From an uncultured Pelagibacteraceae bacterium (GTDB taxonomy: Bacteria; Pseudomonadota; Alphaproteobacteria; Pelagibacterales; Pelagibacteraceae), in contig CACKFY010000003.1 in the NCBI GenBank assembly GCA_902599495.1, forward strand, positions 48,204 through 112,203: a stretch of 64,000 nt of DNA, given 5' to 3'. Both the position numbers and the translations under genes were made by a program. This document shows positions 41,010 through 50,700 of this stretch, one piece after another (position 1 is the stretch's first letter; the number at the start of each line of letters is the position of its first letter). Below the pieces are notes generated by a model, which was given only the letters and a program-made list of their open reading frames with translations, did no database searches and had not been told where the DNA came from.

Positions 41010-41450
41010 ATGGAGATAACAGAAAAATTTGATTGGTTTTGTAAAACTACTTGGTCCAAAAGTGCTTATAATACTTTATGGTGCCTCATTGGATGTTCTA
41101 TAGGCGACTTTGGAACTATTTATTATTTTCAAATAACTCCTCACTCTTTATCAGTATTTTTAGTAATGTTAATTGCTATAATTAATGGAATAATAACTTC
41201 TATCATTCTTGAAACTATAATTTTATTTAGACAAAAGTTTAAGTTAATAGAAGCGTTTAAAATTGCTTGTGGGATGTCACTAATCAGTATGATTTCTATG
41301 GAAGTGGCAATGAATTTGACAGACTACTTAATTGTAGGTTCAGCAAAATTAGTATGGTGGGTCGTACCTATAATGTTGCTAGTTGGATTTTTAACACCTT
41401 GGCCTTATAATTATTGGAGGTTAAAAAAATTTAATAAAGCTTGCCACTAA
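41010..41450 (+). CDS. DUF4396-like membrane protein
   Basis: The 146-residue protein has four hydrophobic segments and starts a conserved-looking block WCLIGCSIGDFG near residue 25, with SMEVAMNLTDYLI later. This resembles DUF4396 proteins, sometimes adjacent to or fused with copper-related domains. No cysteine-rich metal site is seen beyond these segments, so no substrate can be given. It starts three bases after the hsp20 terminator T-run. Confidence 0.65.
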   Translation: MEITEKFDWFCKTTWSKSAYNTLWCLIGCSIGDFGTIYYFQITPHSLSVFLVMLIAIINGIITSIILETIILFRQKFKLIEAFKIACGMSLISMISMEVAMNLTDYLIVGSAKLVWWVVPIMLLVGFLTPWPYNYWRLKKFNKACH

Positions 41451-41752
41451 AAACAGTTTTTGCTTGTAAAGCCTACAACTTTATTATTACTGTTAATTTC
41501 AAATGTTCTTTCGCATTTAATTTTTAATTTTTGTCTTGTGTAAACATAAAACCTATTTTTTGAACTATCTTTAAAACTAACTTTATCAGGCTTTCCAAAC
41601 TTTATTTTTAATTCTTCTTCAGATTTATTAAGCCACATACTTAATTCTTTTTCTTCCTGCGAAACTTTTTCATCAATTTTATTTGATACAGTTTGACAAG
41701 ACGCTAAATTAACGAATAAAAAAATTACTATAAAAATTAATTTCATTTTCAA
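41447..41752 (-). CDS. Small lipoprotein (101 aa)
   Basis: A signal peptide ends in lipobox LASC (cysteine at residue 19). The mature domain, with MWLNKSEEELKIKFGKPDKV and a C-terminal VVGFTSKNCF, resembles the SmpA/OmlA-like folds that hold two short helices and a sheet, but identity is uncertain. It converges with the DUF4396-like gene by four bases. Confidence 0.65.
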   Translation of the reverse strand: MKMKLIFIVIFLFVNLASCQTVSNKIDEKVSQEEKELSMWLNKSEEELKIKFGKPDKVSFKDSSKNRFYVYTRQKLKIKCERTFEINSNNKVVGFTSKNCF

Positions 41753-41799
41753 CCAAGTGTAGAATATACATCAATTTTATAAACAGAAATATTTATCAT

Positions 41800-41880
41800 A
41801 GGTTGTAATTACGAAACTACCTGGTTTTTTAAAAGATTTATTTAGAGAATCATTGTAATCACTGTTTATAGGAGGTTTTT
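41800..41880 (+). promoter_or_regulatory. Structured leader candidate of the purine permease
   Basis: A weak hairpin AGGTTGT/ACTACCT (one T-T mismatch) is followed by GGTTTTTT, and then AGGAGG eight bases before the permease ATG. It could be an attenuator-like leader. It does not match the purine riboswitch consensus I know; no ligand can be claimed. Confidence 0.3.
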
Positions 41881-43191
41881 ATGCTCGAAAAATATTTTGA
41901 ATACAAAAAACACAAAACAAACTTTAGAACAGAAGTAATAGCTGGTGTAACAACATTTCTTACAATGGCTTATATAATGTTCTTAAATCCTTTTATTTTA
42001 TCTGGAGAATTTGCAGGGCCGGAAAAAGGATTTTTTGATTTTGGTGCTGTCTTTACTGCAACAATTGTAGCTACTGCCATAGCTTGTTTTATAATGGCTT
42101 TTTACGGAAAAACTTGGCCGATTGGATTAGCGCCGGGAATGGGAATTAATGCTTTTGTTGCATTCGGTGTCGTCGCAGGAATGGGCTATACACCACAACA
42201 AGCTTTAGGAGCAGTTTTAGTTGCTGGTGTATTGTTCCTATTGATTTCTTTAACTCCAATAAGAGCCTGGTTAATTAACTCTATTCCAAGAAGTTTAAAG
42301 TTAGGAATTGGAGCCGGGATAGGTGGCTTTCTTGCAATAATAGGACTTGAAATCATGGGGGTTGTTGGTGATCACCCTGTTACCTTAGTTACTTTAGGTG
42401 ACATCAAAAATCCATTAGTTTTACTAGGATGTTTGGCTTTTGTATCCATGGTTGTAATGGAAAAAATGAAAATACGTGGAAACATTATAATTGGAATACT
42501 TGTTTTTAGTATTATCGCGTGGGTAACTGGTCTTGCAAAATTTAATGGTGTGGTAAGCAGCCCTCCACCCATGACTTATCTTTTTGCATTTGATCTAGGG
42601 GCGGCTTTGACCGCAGGAATGTCAACAGTAATATTTACTTTATTATTTATTGACTTCTTTGATACAGCCGGAACCTTGACTTCTGTTGCAAACGTTGCTG
42701 GTAAAGTTGGCAAAGATGGAAAAGTTCAAGACATAAATAAAGCTATGTTGTCTGACAGTGTCGGTACAGTTGCTGGTGCTTTTATGGGAACTACCACAGT
42801 AACAAGTTATGTAGAATCGGGAGCCGGTGTAAAGGCTGGTGGAAGAACTGGCATGACTTCTTTAGTAATTGGAGTTTTATTTTTAGCTTGTTTATTTTTC
42901 TCTCCATTAGCAACAAGTTTGCCTAAAGAAATCGATGGAGCTGCATTACTATACGTTGCTGTATTATTTATTAGGAATTTAGTAGATATAGAATGGAATG
43001 ATATAGCTGAGTCAGCACCTGCGGTGGTAGCTTTTATAGCAATGCCTTTAACTTATTCTATAAGTCATGGGATAGCTTTAAGTTTTATAGCTTATGCGCT
43101 AATTAAAATTTTCACAGGAAAATTTAATTCTACTTCACCGGCTATCTGGTTAATAGCGGCACTAAGTGTTGCTAGTTTTGCTGTAGCTTAA
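41881..43191 (+). CDS. NCS2-family purine permease (AzgA/PbuG type)
   Basis: The 436-residue protein has about 12 hydrophobic segments and starts FRTEVIAGVTTFLTMAYIMFLNP, the AzgA-like signature. GLAPGMGINAF is the family's substrate-motif region. It imports guanine, hypoxanthine or adenine by proton symport across the inner membrane. A phosphoribosyltransferase 31 bases beyond the terminator, on the opposite strand, completes a salvage pair. It has a strong AGGAGG. Confidence 0.92.
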   Translation: MLEKYFEYKKHKTNFRTEVIAGVTTFLTMAYIMFLNPFILSGEFAGPEKGFFDFGAVFTATIVATAIACFIMAFYGKTWPIGLAPGMGINAFVAFGVVAGMGYTPQQALGAVLVAGVLFLLISLTPIRAWLINSIPRSLKLGIGAGIGGFLAIIGLEIMGVVGDHPVTLVTLGDIKNPLVLLGCLAFVSMVVMEKMKIRGNIIIGILVFSIIAWVTGLAKFNGVVSSPPPMTYLFAFDLGAALTAGMSTVIFTLLFIDFFDTAGTLTSVANVAGKVGKDGKVQDINKAMLSDSVGTVAGAFMGTTTVTSYVESGAGVKAGGRTGMTSLVIGVLFLACLFFSPLATSLPKEIDGAALLYVAVLFIRNLVDIEWNDIAESAPAVVAFIAMPLTYSISHGIALSFIAYALIKIFTGKFNSTSPAIWLIAALSVASFAVA

Positions 43192-43197
43192 AAATTT

Positions 43198-43223
43198 AAA
43201 GGGCTGGGAAACTGGCCCTTTTT
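43198..43223. terminator. Terminator after the purine permease
   Basis: AAAGGGC and GCCCTTT form a 7-bp stem with a GAAA-containing loop, followed by TTTTTA on the plus strand. The stem has a complementary A-rich left side, so it could also end the convergent phosphoribosyltransferase transcript. Confidence 0.85.
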
Positions 43224-43743
43224 ACTTTTGACTTTTTTTTAAATCTTCAATTCTTATTTCCTCATACTTTTCAAAAGGCTGTACTATCCAAGGATTGTCT
43301 TTAAGTTTTTGTGCACAAAAATCAGGTTCAAAAGTCGAGTCTGCTTTTTTCCAAAGTACAGCAGTTTTAATTGATTTAATTTTTCCTTTTAATGGAGGAT
43401 AATTTTTTAACCAATCAATGCTTTTGTTTAACGTAACTCCAGTATCTGATAAGTCGTCACATAGCAAAATATTACCACTCATCTCTTGCACAGTAGAGCT
43501 TAGTTCTCTAGAAAAAACTAGTTCTCCCTGTTGATCCTCAATGTTTTCTCCGGAATAAGACTCCACAGCTAGATATGCACATTTTAATTTAAAAACTCTA
43601 CTTAAAACATCTATTATGGGCGCTCCACCTCTCATTATTCCTATTAATAAATTGGGTTTAAAGCCACTGTCATAAATCTGTATTGCAAGCTTCTCTACTA
43701 TTTGATTATACTCTTTCCAATCTATGATTAATTTGTTGGCCAT
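43222..43743 (-). CDS. Purine phosphoribosyltransferase (Gpt/Hpt-like)
   Basis: The PRPP-binding loop ILLCDDLSDTGVTL and the substrate-hood strand IMRGGAP are clear. The protein is 173 residues and has no membrane segment. It would convert a purine base and PRPP to the nucleotide, matching the adjacent permease. Gpt versus Hpt cannot be decided by eye. It is convergent with the permease. Confidence 0.85.
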   Translation of the reverse strand: MANKLIIDWKEYNQIVEKLAIQIYDSGFKPNLLIGIMRGGAPIIDVLSRVFKLKCAYLAVESYSGENIEDQQGELVFSRELSSTVQEMSGNILLCDDLSDTGVTLNKSIDWLKNYPPLKGKIKSIKTAVLWKKADSTFEPDFCAQKLKDNPWIVQPFEKYEEIRIEDLKKSQK

Positions 43744-43776
43744 AGAAAAAATTAATTTATTTTAAGGGAGTTGTAA

Positions 43777-44064
43777 ATGAAAGGTTATGTAGTTTGTGTT
43801 TATAAAAGTATAAGTAACGAGGAGAAGTTGAAAGAATATGCTGTTAAAGCTAGAGCAGCGGTTGAAAAATATAAAGGGAAATTTTTGATCAGGGGAGGTA
43901 AATCTAATTTAAATGAAGGTGAAAAATCACCTAGAACAGTTGTAATTGAGTTTCCATCTTTCGAAGAAGCAAATTCTTTCTACATTTCTACAGAATATCA
44001 AGATGCACATTCTATATTAAAGGGTTATGCTATTAGACAGCATCAAACAATTGAAGGTGTTTAA
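43777..44064 (+). CDS. DUF1330-family protein
   Basis: A 95-residue ferredoxin-like fold protein: VVCVYKSISNEEKLKEYAVKA, GKFLIRGG and VVIEFPSFEEANSFYISTEYQ form the DUF1330 signature. GGAG precedes the start. Structures in this family are dimeric alpha/beta barrels related to heme- or small-molecule-binding ABM domains, but their activity is unknown. It is divergent from the phosphoribosyltransferase. Confidence 0.9.
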   Translation: MKGYVVCVYKSISNEEKLKEYAVKARAAVEKYKGKFLIRGGKSNLNEGEKSPRTVVIEFPSFEEANSFYISTEYQDAHSILKGYAIRQHQTIEGV

Positions 44065-44687
44065 TACTGTATTGGTTCATCATCAATTGAGCGCCAGAGA
44101 TACCAAGTAGCAACAGAGCAGTAAGGGCTAAATTTTTTATAAAGTTTATTTAAAAAACTTTTTGGTGGAAAATATTTTTTTTTATAATTATTTGATATTG
44201 CTCTTAAGAGACCAATATCTTGTAGTGGCCAAATATTTGATCTATTGAATGTAAATAATAATATCATTTCCGCAGACCATCTACCTATTTGCCTCAAATT
44301 AGATAAATACTCGATAGCTTCTTCATCATTCATCCTTTTAATTAAATTTGGATTAAACTCTTTGCTTAAAGTTTTTTTAGCTAGTTCTTTTATTCCTTTA
44401 ACTTTTTGTTTGCTTAACCCACAGCCTTTTAAACTAGGTGTGGATAATTTATTTACAATTTTAGGATTTATTCTTCCATTACATTTTTTTTTAAATTTTA
44501 AAAAGACTGAATTAGCTGCTGCTACACTTATTTGTTGACCAATTATACTTTTGCATAATGAAAAAAATACATCATTTCTAGTTATCAATGATCCATCTTT
44601 ATAATTTAAAATTAGTCTAGCCATTACTTTATCTCTTTTAGATAGAATTTTTTTGGCTTTAGACCAGTACCTCGGTGGTTTACTCAT
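44061..44687 (-). CDS. AlkA-like HhH-GPD DNA glycosylase
   Basis: Residues about 100-170 hold the helix-hairpin-helix plus Gly/Pro/Asp element: SNLRQIGRWSAEMILLF followed by NIWPLQDIGLLRAI, with the catalytic aspartate in QDIG. The length (208) fits the short AlkA-like 3-methyladenine glycosylases rather than Nth, as no Fe-S cysteines follow. It removes alkylated bases. It overlaps DUF1330 and EamA genes by four bases each. Confidence 0.85.
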   Translation of the reverse strand: MSKPPRYWSKAKKILSKRDKVMARLILNYKDGSLITRNDVFFSLCKSIIGQQISVAAANSVFLKFKKKCNGRINPKIVNKLSTPSLKGCGLSKQKVKGIKELAKKTLSKEFNPNLIKRMNDEEAIEYLSNLRQIGRWSAEMILLFTFNRSNIWPLQDIGLLRAISNNYKKKYFPPKSFLNKLYKKFSPYCSVATWYLWRSIDDEPIQY

Positions 44688-45565
44688 GACCTTGGATTTA
44701 TAATTTGCTTTTTGAGTTTGTTTTCTCTAATGAAAATTATTAGTGAACTAGTTATGACTAGTAAAGCACCAAAAAGTGTTAACAATTTTGGTATTTCACT
44801 CCAAATTAAGAAACCAAACACAATTGCAAAAACTAAACTTAGATATTTAATCGGCGTTACTAAGGATGCCTCTGCTAATCTGTAACTTTGAGTAAGTAAT
44901 AGATTTGCAACACTACCGCATAAACCCATTGTGATAAAAATTGCTAAATCAATTCTTGTTGGTAAAACCCAATCTCCTTTTAATATAGTTGCCATACCTA
45001 AGATTGAGCAAAGAAGAGTAAAGTAAAAAGCAATTCTATAATTTGGTTCAGTTTTAGATAAAGATCTAACACTTATAGCTACACAAGCAAAAAAAATGCA
45101 AAAGACAATTGGTGTGATATAGTAAAAATTTAATTCAATAAAAGCTGGCTGAACTATTAAAAGCATTCCAATAAATCCTAAAAATACCGCTGACCATCTT
45201 TTTATTCCAACTTTTTCAGATAAAAAGAAAATTGAAGCAACAGTAACGAATATTGGTCCTCCAAAAGTTAAGGACACTACGTCGGCTAAAGGCAACTCTC
45301 TAAGTCCAATAAATAATGCAATGATAGCTGCTGCACCTGTTATAGCACGAAAAGCATGTAGACCCGGTCTAGATGTTTTGTAAAAGTTAAATAATTTTTC
45401 CTTAGGTATTATGAAAAAAATTGGGATAAAACCAATAAAAAATCTTAAGAATAAAACTTGTCCAACAGGATAATAATTAAGCCATTTTACGCAAATATCC
45501 ATTATAGAAAAGCAAACTACGCTCCCTACCATGTACAATACGCCTATTTGATTTTTAGTAAGCAA
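44684..45565 (-). CDS. EamA-family (DMT) transporter
   Basis: Ten hydrophobic segments in 293 residues form two EamA repeats, each ending near G-x-P-I / AL-x3-P-T elements, as in RhaT/DMT exporters. YMVGSVVCFSIMDICVKWL and GLCGSVANLLLTQSYRLAEAS are typical. The substrate is not deducible; family members export amino acids, sugars or nucleotide-like metabolites. It is divergent from msrA. Confidence 0.9.
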   Translation of the reverse strand: MLTKNQIGVLYMVGSVVCFSIMDICVKWLNYYPVGQVLFLRFFIGFIPIFFIIPKEKLFNFYKTSRPGLHAFRAITGAAAIIALFIGLRELPLADVVSLTFGGPIFVTVASIFFLSEKVGIKRWSAVFLGFIGMLLIVQPAFIELNFYYITPIVFCIFFACVAISVRSLSKTEPNYRIAFYFTLLCSILGMATILKGDWVLPTRIDLAIFITMGLCGSVANLLLTQSYRLAEASLVTPIKYLSLVFAIVFGFLIWSEIPKLLTLFGALLVITSSLIIFIRENKLKKQIINPRS

Positions 45566-45604
45566 TTTATTATCCTCATAACTTCATAACATATAAAATT
45601 ACTT

Positions 45605-46054
45605 ATGCAAAAAATTTACTTTGGGATGGGCTGCTTCTGGAAACCAGAGGAGCAATTTAAAAATATAAAGGGTATATTAGAAACTGAGGTAGGTTACGCC
45701 GGAGGGTATAAATCTAAAGTAACTTATGAAGAGGTTTGTCAAGGAAACACAGGTCATGCAGAAGTAGTTAAATTATCATTTGATGAAAATGTTATATCTT
45801 TTGAAAAAATTTTAGAACTCTTTTTTAAATTGCACGACCCAACTCAAAAAGACATGCAATTTCCAGACGTTGGGACTCAATACAGAAGCGAAATATTTTA
45901 TGAAAATGATGGGCAAAGAGACTTAGCAATTAAAACAAAAGACAAATTCAATAAAATTTTAAATAATAAGATTGAAACTAAAATCTCCCCAATTAAAAAC
46001 TATTGTAAAGCAGAAGAATATCATCAAAAATACATTGAAAAAAATCGCAGATGA
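45605..46054 (+). CDS. msrA: Peptide methionine sulfoxide reductase A
   Basis: The catalytic GCFWKPEEQF, VGYAGGYKSKV and DVGTQYRSEIF motifs identify MsrA. It reduces methionine-S-sulfoxide in proteins, using thioredoxin. A further cysteine lies in KNYCKAEEYHQKY, where the resolving residue usually is. The protein is 149 residues, at the shorter end. It overlaps the sulfurtransferase by four bases, a plausible redox pair. Confidence 0.95.
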   Translation: MQKIYFGMGCFWKPEEQFKNIKGILETEVGYAGGYKSKVTYEEVCQGNTGHAEVVKLSFDENVISFEKILELFFKLHDPTQKDMQFPDVGTQYRSEIFYENDGQRDLAIKTKDKFNKILNNKIETKISPIKNYCKAEEYHQKYIEKNRR

Positions 46055-46866
46055 ATCCTTTAAAAACAACTGGTTGGCTCGCAGAGAATATAGATAAAGT
46101 AAAATTGCTTGACGCTACCTGGCATCTGCCAAATTCAGATAGAAACGCATTTCAAGAATATGAGGATGGCCACATCGAAAATTCAATTTTTTTTGACTTA
46201 GATAAAAACTCAAATCAAAATGTTTCTCTTCCACATATGCTTCCAAAAAAAGGTGAGTGGGAAAAAATAGTTTCTAGTCTTGGAATTAAAAATAGTGATC
46301 ACATAGTAATATATGACAATTCTGATGTACTTAGTGCCAGCAGATGTTGGTTTTCATTTATATATTTTGGGCATGATTATAATTTAGTCTCAGTTTTAGA
46401 CGGCGGATTAAAAAAATGGAATTTGGAAAATAGAACTCTCACTAGTAAGAAAAAAAAATTGACACGCACAAATTATAAAGCTTCAACCAAAAATGAAATG
46501 GTAATTGATTTTAAACAAATTGAAAATAACATAATAAAAAAAGATTTTTGTTTAGTTGATGCTAGAGGAGAAAAAAGATTTAAAGGTTTAGAAGAAGAAC
46601 CAAGAAAAAATTTAAAGAAGGGAAACATAAATGGATCAAAAAACCTTCCATTTTCAAAAGTTATAAACCCTGAAAATAATACCTTTAAAAAAAAAGAGGA
46701 ATTAGAGAAAATATTCTTAAACCACGACATAAACTTCAATGAAAAATTAGCTTTTAGCTGCGGAAGTGGTATAACAGCCTGTGTCTTAGGTCTGGCTAGT
46801 TCTATTATTAATAACAAACTGCCTGTTATATATGATGGTTCTTGGGCAGAATACGGGCTCAAATAA
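46051..46866 (+). CDS. sseA: 3-mercaptopyruvate-type sulfurtransferase (SseA-like)
   Basis: Two rhodanese domains are visible; the second carries catalytic FSCGSGITACVLGLA, the CGSGVTA-type loop of mercaptopyruvate sulfurtransferases. The first has the conserved DATWHLPN. It transfers sulfur to thiol acceptors or cyanide in the cytoplasm. No signal peptide is seen. It abuts the RND adaptor gene, with no clear functional link. Confidence 0.9.
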   Translation: MNPLKTTGWLAENIDKVKLLDATWHLPNSDRNAFQEYEDGHIENSIFFDLDKNSNQNVSLPHMLPKKGEWEKIVSSLGIKNSDHIVIYDNSDVLSASRCWFSFIYFGHDYNLVSVLDGGLKKWNLENRTLTSKKKKLTRTNYKASTKNEMVIDFKQIENNIIKKDFCLVDARGEKRFKGLEEEPRKNLKKGNINGSKNLPFSKVINPENNTFKKKEELEKIFLNHDINFNEKLAFSCGSGITACVLGLASSIINNKLPVIYDGSWAEYGLK

Positions 46867-46868
46867 AA

Positions 46869-47741
46869 ATGAAAACATCAACTAAAATTAAAACTTTTAT
46901 AATTATATTCTTAATTGCAATTACAATTGTTATAACTGCAAGACATTTCGTAGGCTTACACTTTAAAAAAAAATTTAGTGTTAGACCGGCTCCAGGTGTA
47001 ATAGTAAAAGAGGTTGAGAAATCACAATTTTATAAAAGTATTGAAACATTCGGTACCGCAATAGCTCAAAATTCTAAAACATATAGGATCAAAAAAGAAA
47101 ACATAATAGGGAACTTAAGAATAGAAAATAGGTTTGTTAAAAAAGGAGAGATCATTGCTGCTTTAAAAAATAATGATAATGTTATAGCAGAATTTGCTGG
47201 AAAACTTGGTAAAAGAGAAATTGCTCAAGGAGTTCTAGGATCTGATAGCTTGATTATAACTTTAGATGATTTAAAAAAGATTGTAATTGATATTAAAATT
47301 CCCGAGACTTATGTTGGAATACTAAAACCAGGACTAAAAGCAGAAATAACTAGTTCTGCAATTTCACAAAAAAATTTTAAAGGCAAAGTATCTTCTATTA
47401 GCTCAAGAATAGACCCTTCAACGAGATCAATTTTAGCAAGAATTTCCGTGAATAATAAAAATTTTGAAATTATTCCAGGCCAATTAATGACTGTAAAAAT
47501 AATATATGATGAAATTAATCAGATAGGTGTCCCCGAGAGTGCAGTAACAATTCAAGGAAGTACTTCTTTTGTTTACATTGTAAAAAACAATATTGCTGAA
47601 AAAAGAAATATCAAAATAGGAAATAGAAATTTTGGTAAGATTTCTGTTGTGTCAGGAATAGAGGAAGGGGATATGGTGATTTCTGAGGGTGTTTCTAAAG
47701 TAAGAAACAAATCTAAAGTAAAAATTATCAATACTAAATAA
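46869..47741 (+). CDS. RND pump periplasmic adaptor (MFP/HlyD family)
   Basis: The track begins at an earlier in-frame start; ATG 46869 (MKTSTK) avoids overlap with the sulfurtransferase and is preferred. A membrane anchor (about residues 7-25) is followed by a lipoyl-like and beta-barrel region, with IPGQLMTVKI and VSGIEEGDMVISEG, which is characteristic of RND adaptors. It is short (290 residues) and seems to lack much of the helical hairpin. It is coupled to the pump gene downstream. Confidence 0.85.
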   Translation: MKTSTKIKTFIIIFLIAITIVITARHFVGLHFKKKFSVRPAPGVIVKEVEKSQFYKSIETFGTAIAQNSKTYRIKKENIIGNLRIENRFVKKGEIIAALKNNDNVIAEFAGKLGKREIAQGVLGSDSLIITLDDLKKIVIDIKIPETYVGILKPGLKAEITSSAISQKNFKGKVSSISSRIDPSTRSILARISVNNKNFEIIPGQLMTVKIIYDEINQIGVPESAVTIQGSTSFVYIVKNNIAEKRNIKIGNRNFGKISVVSGIEEGDMVISEGVSKVRNKSKVKIINTK

Positions 47742-47745
47742 TAGA

Positions 47746-50700
47746 ATGTTTTTAACAGATTTATCAATTAAAAGACCTGTAGTTGCCTCTGTGATGAGCT
47801 TGGTTTTAGTAATTTTTGGTTTATTTACTTTTAATGAAATACCTACAGATGAATTGCCGGATGTTCAACCTCCTGTGGTCACTATACAGACTGAGTATAA
47901 AGGTGCTTCTGCAGAAATAATTGATACTCAGATAACTCAAAGAATAGAAGATTTTGTTGGGGGAACACCTGGATTAGAAACTATAGATTCTTTTAGTGAG
48001 GATGAAAGTTCTAGAATTACTCTTACTTTTGAAAACAATTTAGACTTAGACGATGTAGCTAATGACGTAAGAAGTTCTGTTGCTAGAGTATTGGATAATC
48101 TCCCAGACGGAGCTGAACAACCTGAGATTTTCAAACAAAGTGCCGGTATGAGAACAACAATGTGGTTATCTTTCAGTTCAGATACTATGACGGACTTAGA
48201 GCTAACTGATTATGCTGATAGATATCTAACTGATTTATTTTCAACTGTAGAAGGAGTTGGTAGAGTTCGTTTAGGAGGGGAAAGAGATCTATCTTTAAGA
48301 GTATGGCTTGATCCTATTGCTCTTGCAGCAAGAGATTTAACTACACAAGAGGTGGAATCTGTCTTAAGAAAAGAAAATGTTGAGTTTCCTGCAGGAAGAA
48401 TAGAGTCTAAAGATGTTGATTTAACTATTAAGTTAGATAAAGCCTATAAAAATTTAGAAAGCTATAAAAAATTACCACTTAAAAGAGCGAGAGATGGTTC
48501 AATTATTACACTTTCTGATGTAGCTAGAGTCGAGCTCGGAGCGGAGTCAACTAGAACCTTATTTAAAGGAAATGGAAAACAAGTTGTCGGTATTGGTATT
48601 TATCAACAGTCTGATGCTAATACTATTAAAGTAGCAAATGGAATAAAGAATAAGATCAAAGAAATTAGACCTGGATTACCTCCTGGAACATCTTTAGAGG
48701 TTTCTTTCGATAGAAGTAATTATATAAAGGCTGCAATAAAAGAAGTTTATAAAACTTTATTTATTGCTTTAATATTGGTGACAATAATAATCTATCTCTT
48801 TTTAGGTAATATCAGAGCATTAGTGGTGCCCCTTATAGCCTTGCCAGTTTCTTTAATATCTACTTTTTTATCAATATACTTTTTTAATTTTTCAATAAAT
48901 CTATTCACATTAATGGCTCTAGTTTTAGCAATAGGGATAGTTGTCGATGACGCTATTGTAATGCTCGAGAATATCGTAAGAAGAATAGAACTAGGAGATA
49001 CACCTCTAGTTGCTGCTTACAAAGGAGCAAAACAAGTTTCTTTTGCAATTATAGCTACTACAGTTGTATTAGTTGCAGTATTTGTTCCGCTTGTATTTAT
49101 CAAAGGTATCACTGGTGTTTTATTTACTCAAACTGCAATTACTTTGGCTTCAGCAGTTGTTATATCAAGTTTTGTAGCGCTTTCTTTGAGTCCAATGATA
49201 GGTAGTAAAGTTTTAAGAAAAAATATGAATAAGTCGAAAATTGTAATCAAATTTGAAAAATTTTTAAAAAATATAACTTCAGTTTATAAACAATCTTTAA
49301 TAACTTGGGTGCGAAAGAGAAAAATTATAATTTCATTTTTAGGAATTGTATTATCTCTAACTATTTTTTTATTTAATTATGCACCAAAAGAATTAATTGC
49401 TCCAGAAGACAGGGGTGCTTTTTTCGTAATAGTAAAAGCTCCACAGGGATCAGGGTTCAATTTTACAAAGTCTAAAGCTGAAGATATTGAAAATCTTTTA
49501 TTGCCTAGTGTTGGTAATGGAGAATACAGAAAATTAATATTACGAGTCCCTGGATTTGGAAAATCAGCAAAACAAGTGAACAGTGGTTTTATAATAGTTC
49601 TTTTAGAACCGTGGGCTAAAAGAGACCGTCATGGTGTTAAGATAATGAGAGAGTCTTTCGGAAAAATTTCTCAAGTGCCAGGTGTATTAGCGTTTCCAAT
49701 AATGCCTCAAGGTATAAGAACAGGCGGCGTAGAAAGTCCAGTTCAATTTGTGATTTTAGGAAATACGTATGATCAATTAATAGAATGGAAAAATATTATT
49801 AAAAAAGAAGCAAGAAAGAATCCAGGACTAACATCAATACAGGATGACTTTGATTTAAACAAACCCCAACTTAATGTTCAGATAGATCAAAAAAAAGCTG
49901 CTGATCTAGGTGTTTCAACAGAGGATATAGGAAGAACAATTGAAACTATTTTTGGATCTAAACGTGTAACAAATTTTACTAGGGATGGGAAAGAATATTC
50001 AATCATCCTTCAAGGCGATATTAAAGATAGACAAGAACCGGACAGTATTAGTAAAGTTTTTGTTAGATCTAATAATAATGGTAAACTTGTATCAGTCTCA
50101 AATCTAATTCGATATGATGAAGAGGGTCAGTCACCTTTTTTAGCAAGATACAATAGGCAAAAAGCTGTAACAATTTCAGCTAGATTAGTGGGTGATTACT
50201 CTTTGGACGAAGCTTTAAATTTTTTAGTTAAAGTTGTTGAGAATAATGTTCCAGAGGCAAAAATTGCTTATAAAGGAGAAAGCGAAGAGTACAAGAAAAC
50301 TAATACAGAATTATATATCATATTTATATTAGCTTTGGTTACGGCATATTTAGCAATGTGCGCACAATTCGAAAGCTGGAGACACCCACTAACTATAATG
50401 CTAACTGTTCCCCTAGCAATATTAGGAGGTTTATTAGGAATATTGGTAGTAGGCTCATCTTTAAATATTTATAGTCAAATAGCTCTAATTATATTGATTG
50501 GCCTGTCAGCCAAAAATGGAATCTTAATTGTAGAATTTGCAAATCAACTAAGAAAAGAGGGTAAAAATTTAGAAACATCAATAATAGAGGCCGCATCCAT
50601 AAGATTTAGACCTATTTTAATGACAAGTCTTTCAACTATTATAGGAGTCCTTCCCCTTATACTGGGCTCAGGGCCAGGAGCTGCAAGTAGACTTACTGTA

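Noticed and set aside
46473-46862. Minus-strand 129-aa ORF inside the sulfurtransferase
   Set aside because: The plus-strand gene has an intact catalytic CGSGITA motif; the antisense ORF has no recognised motif.
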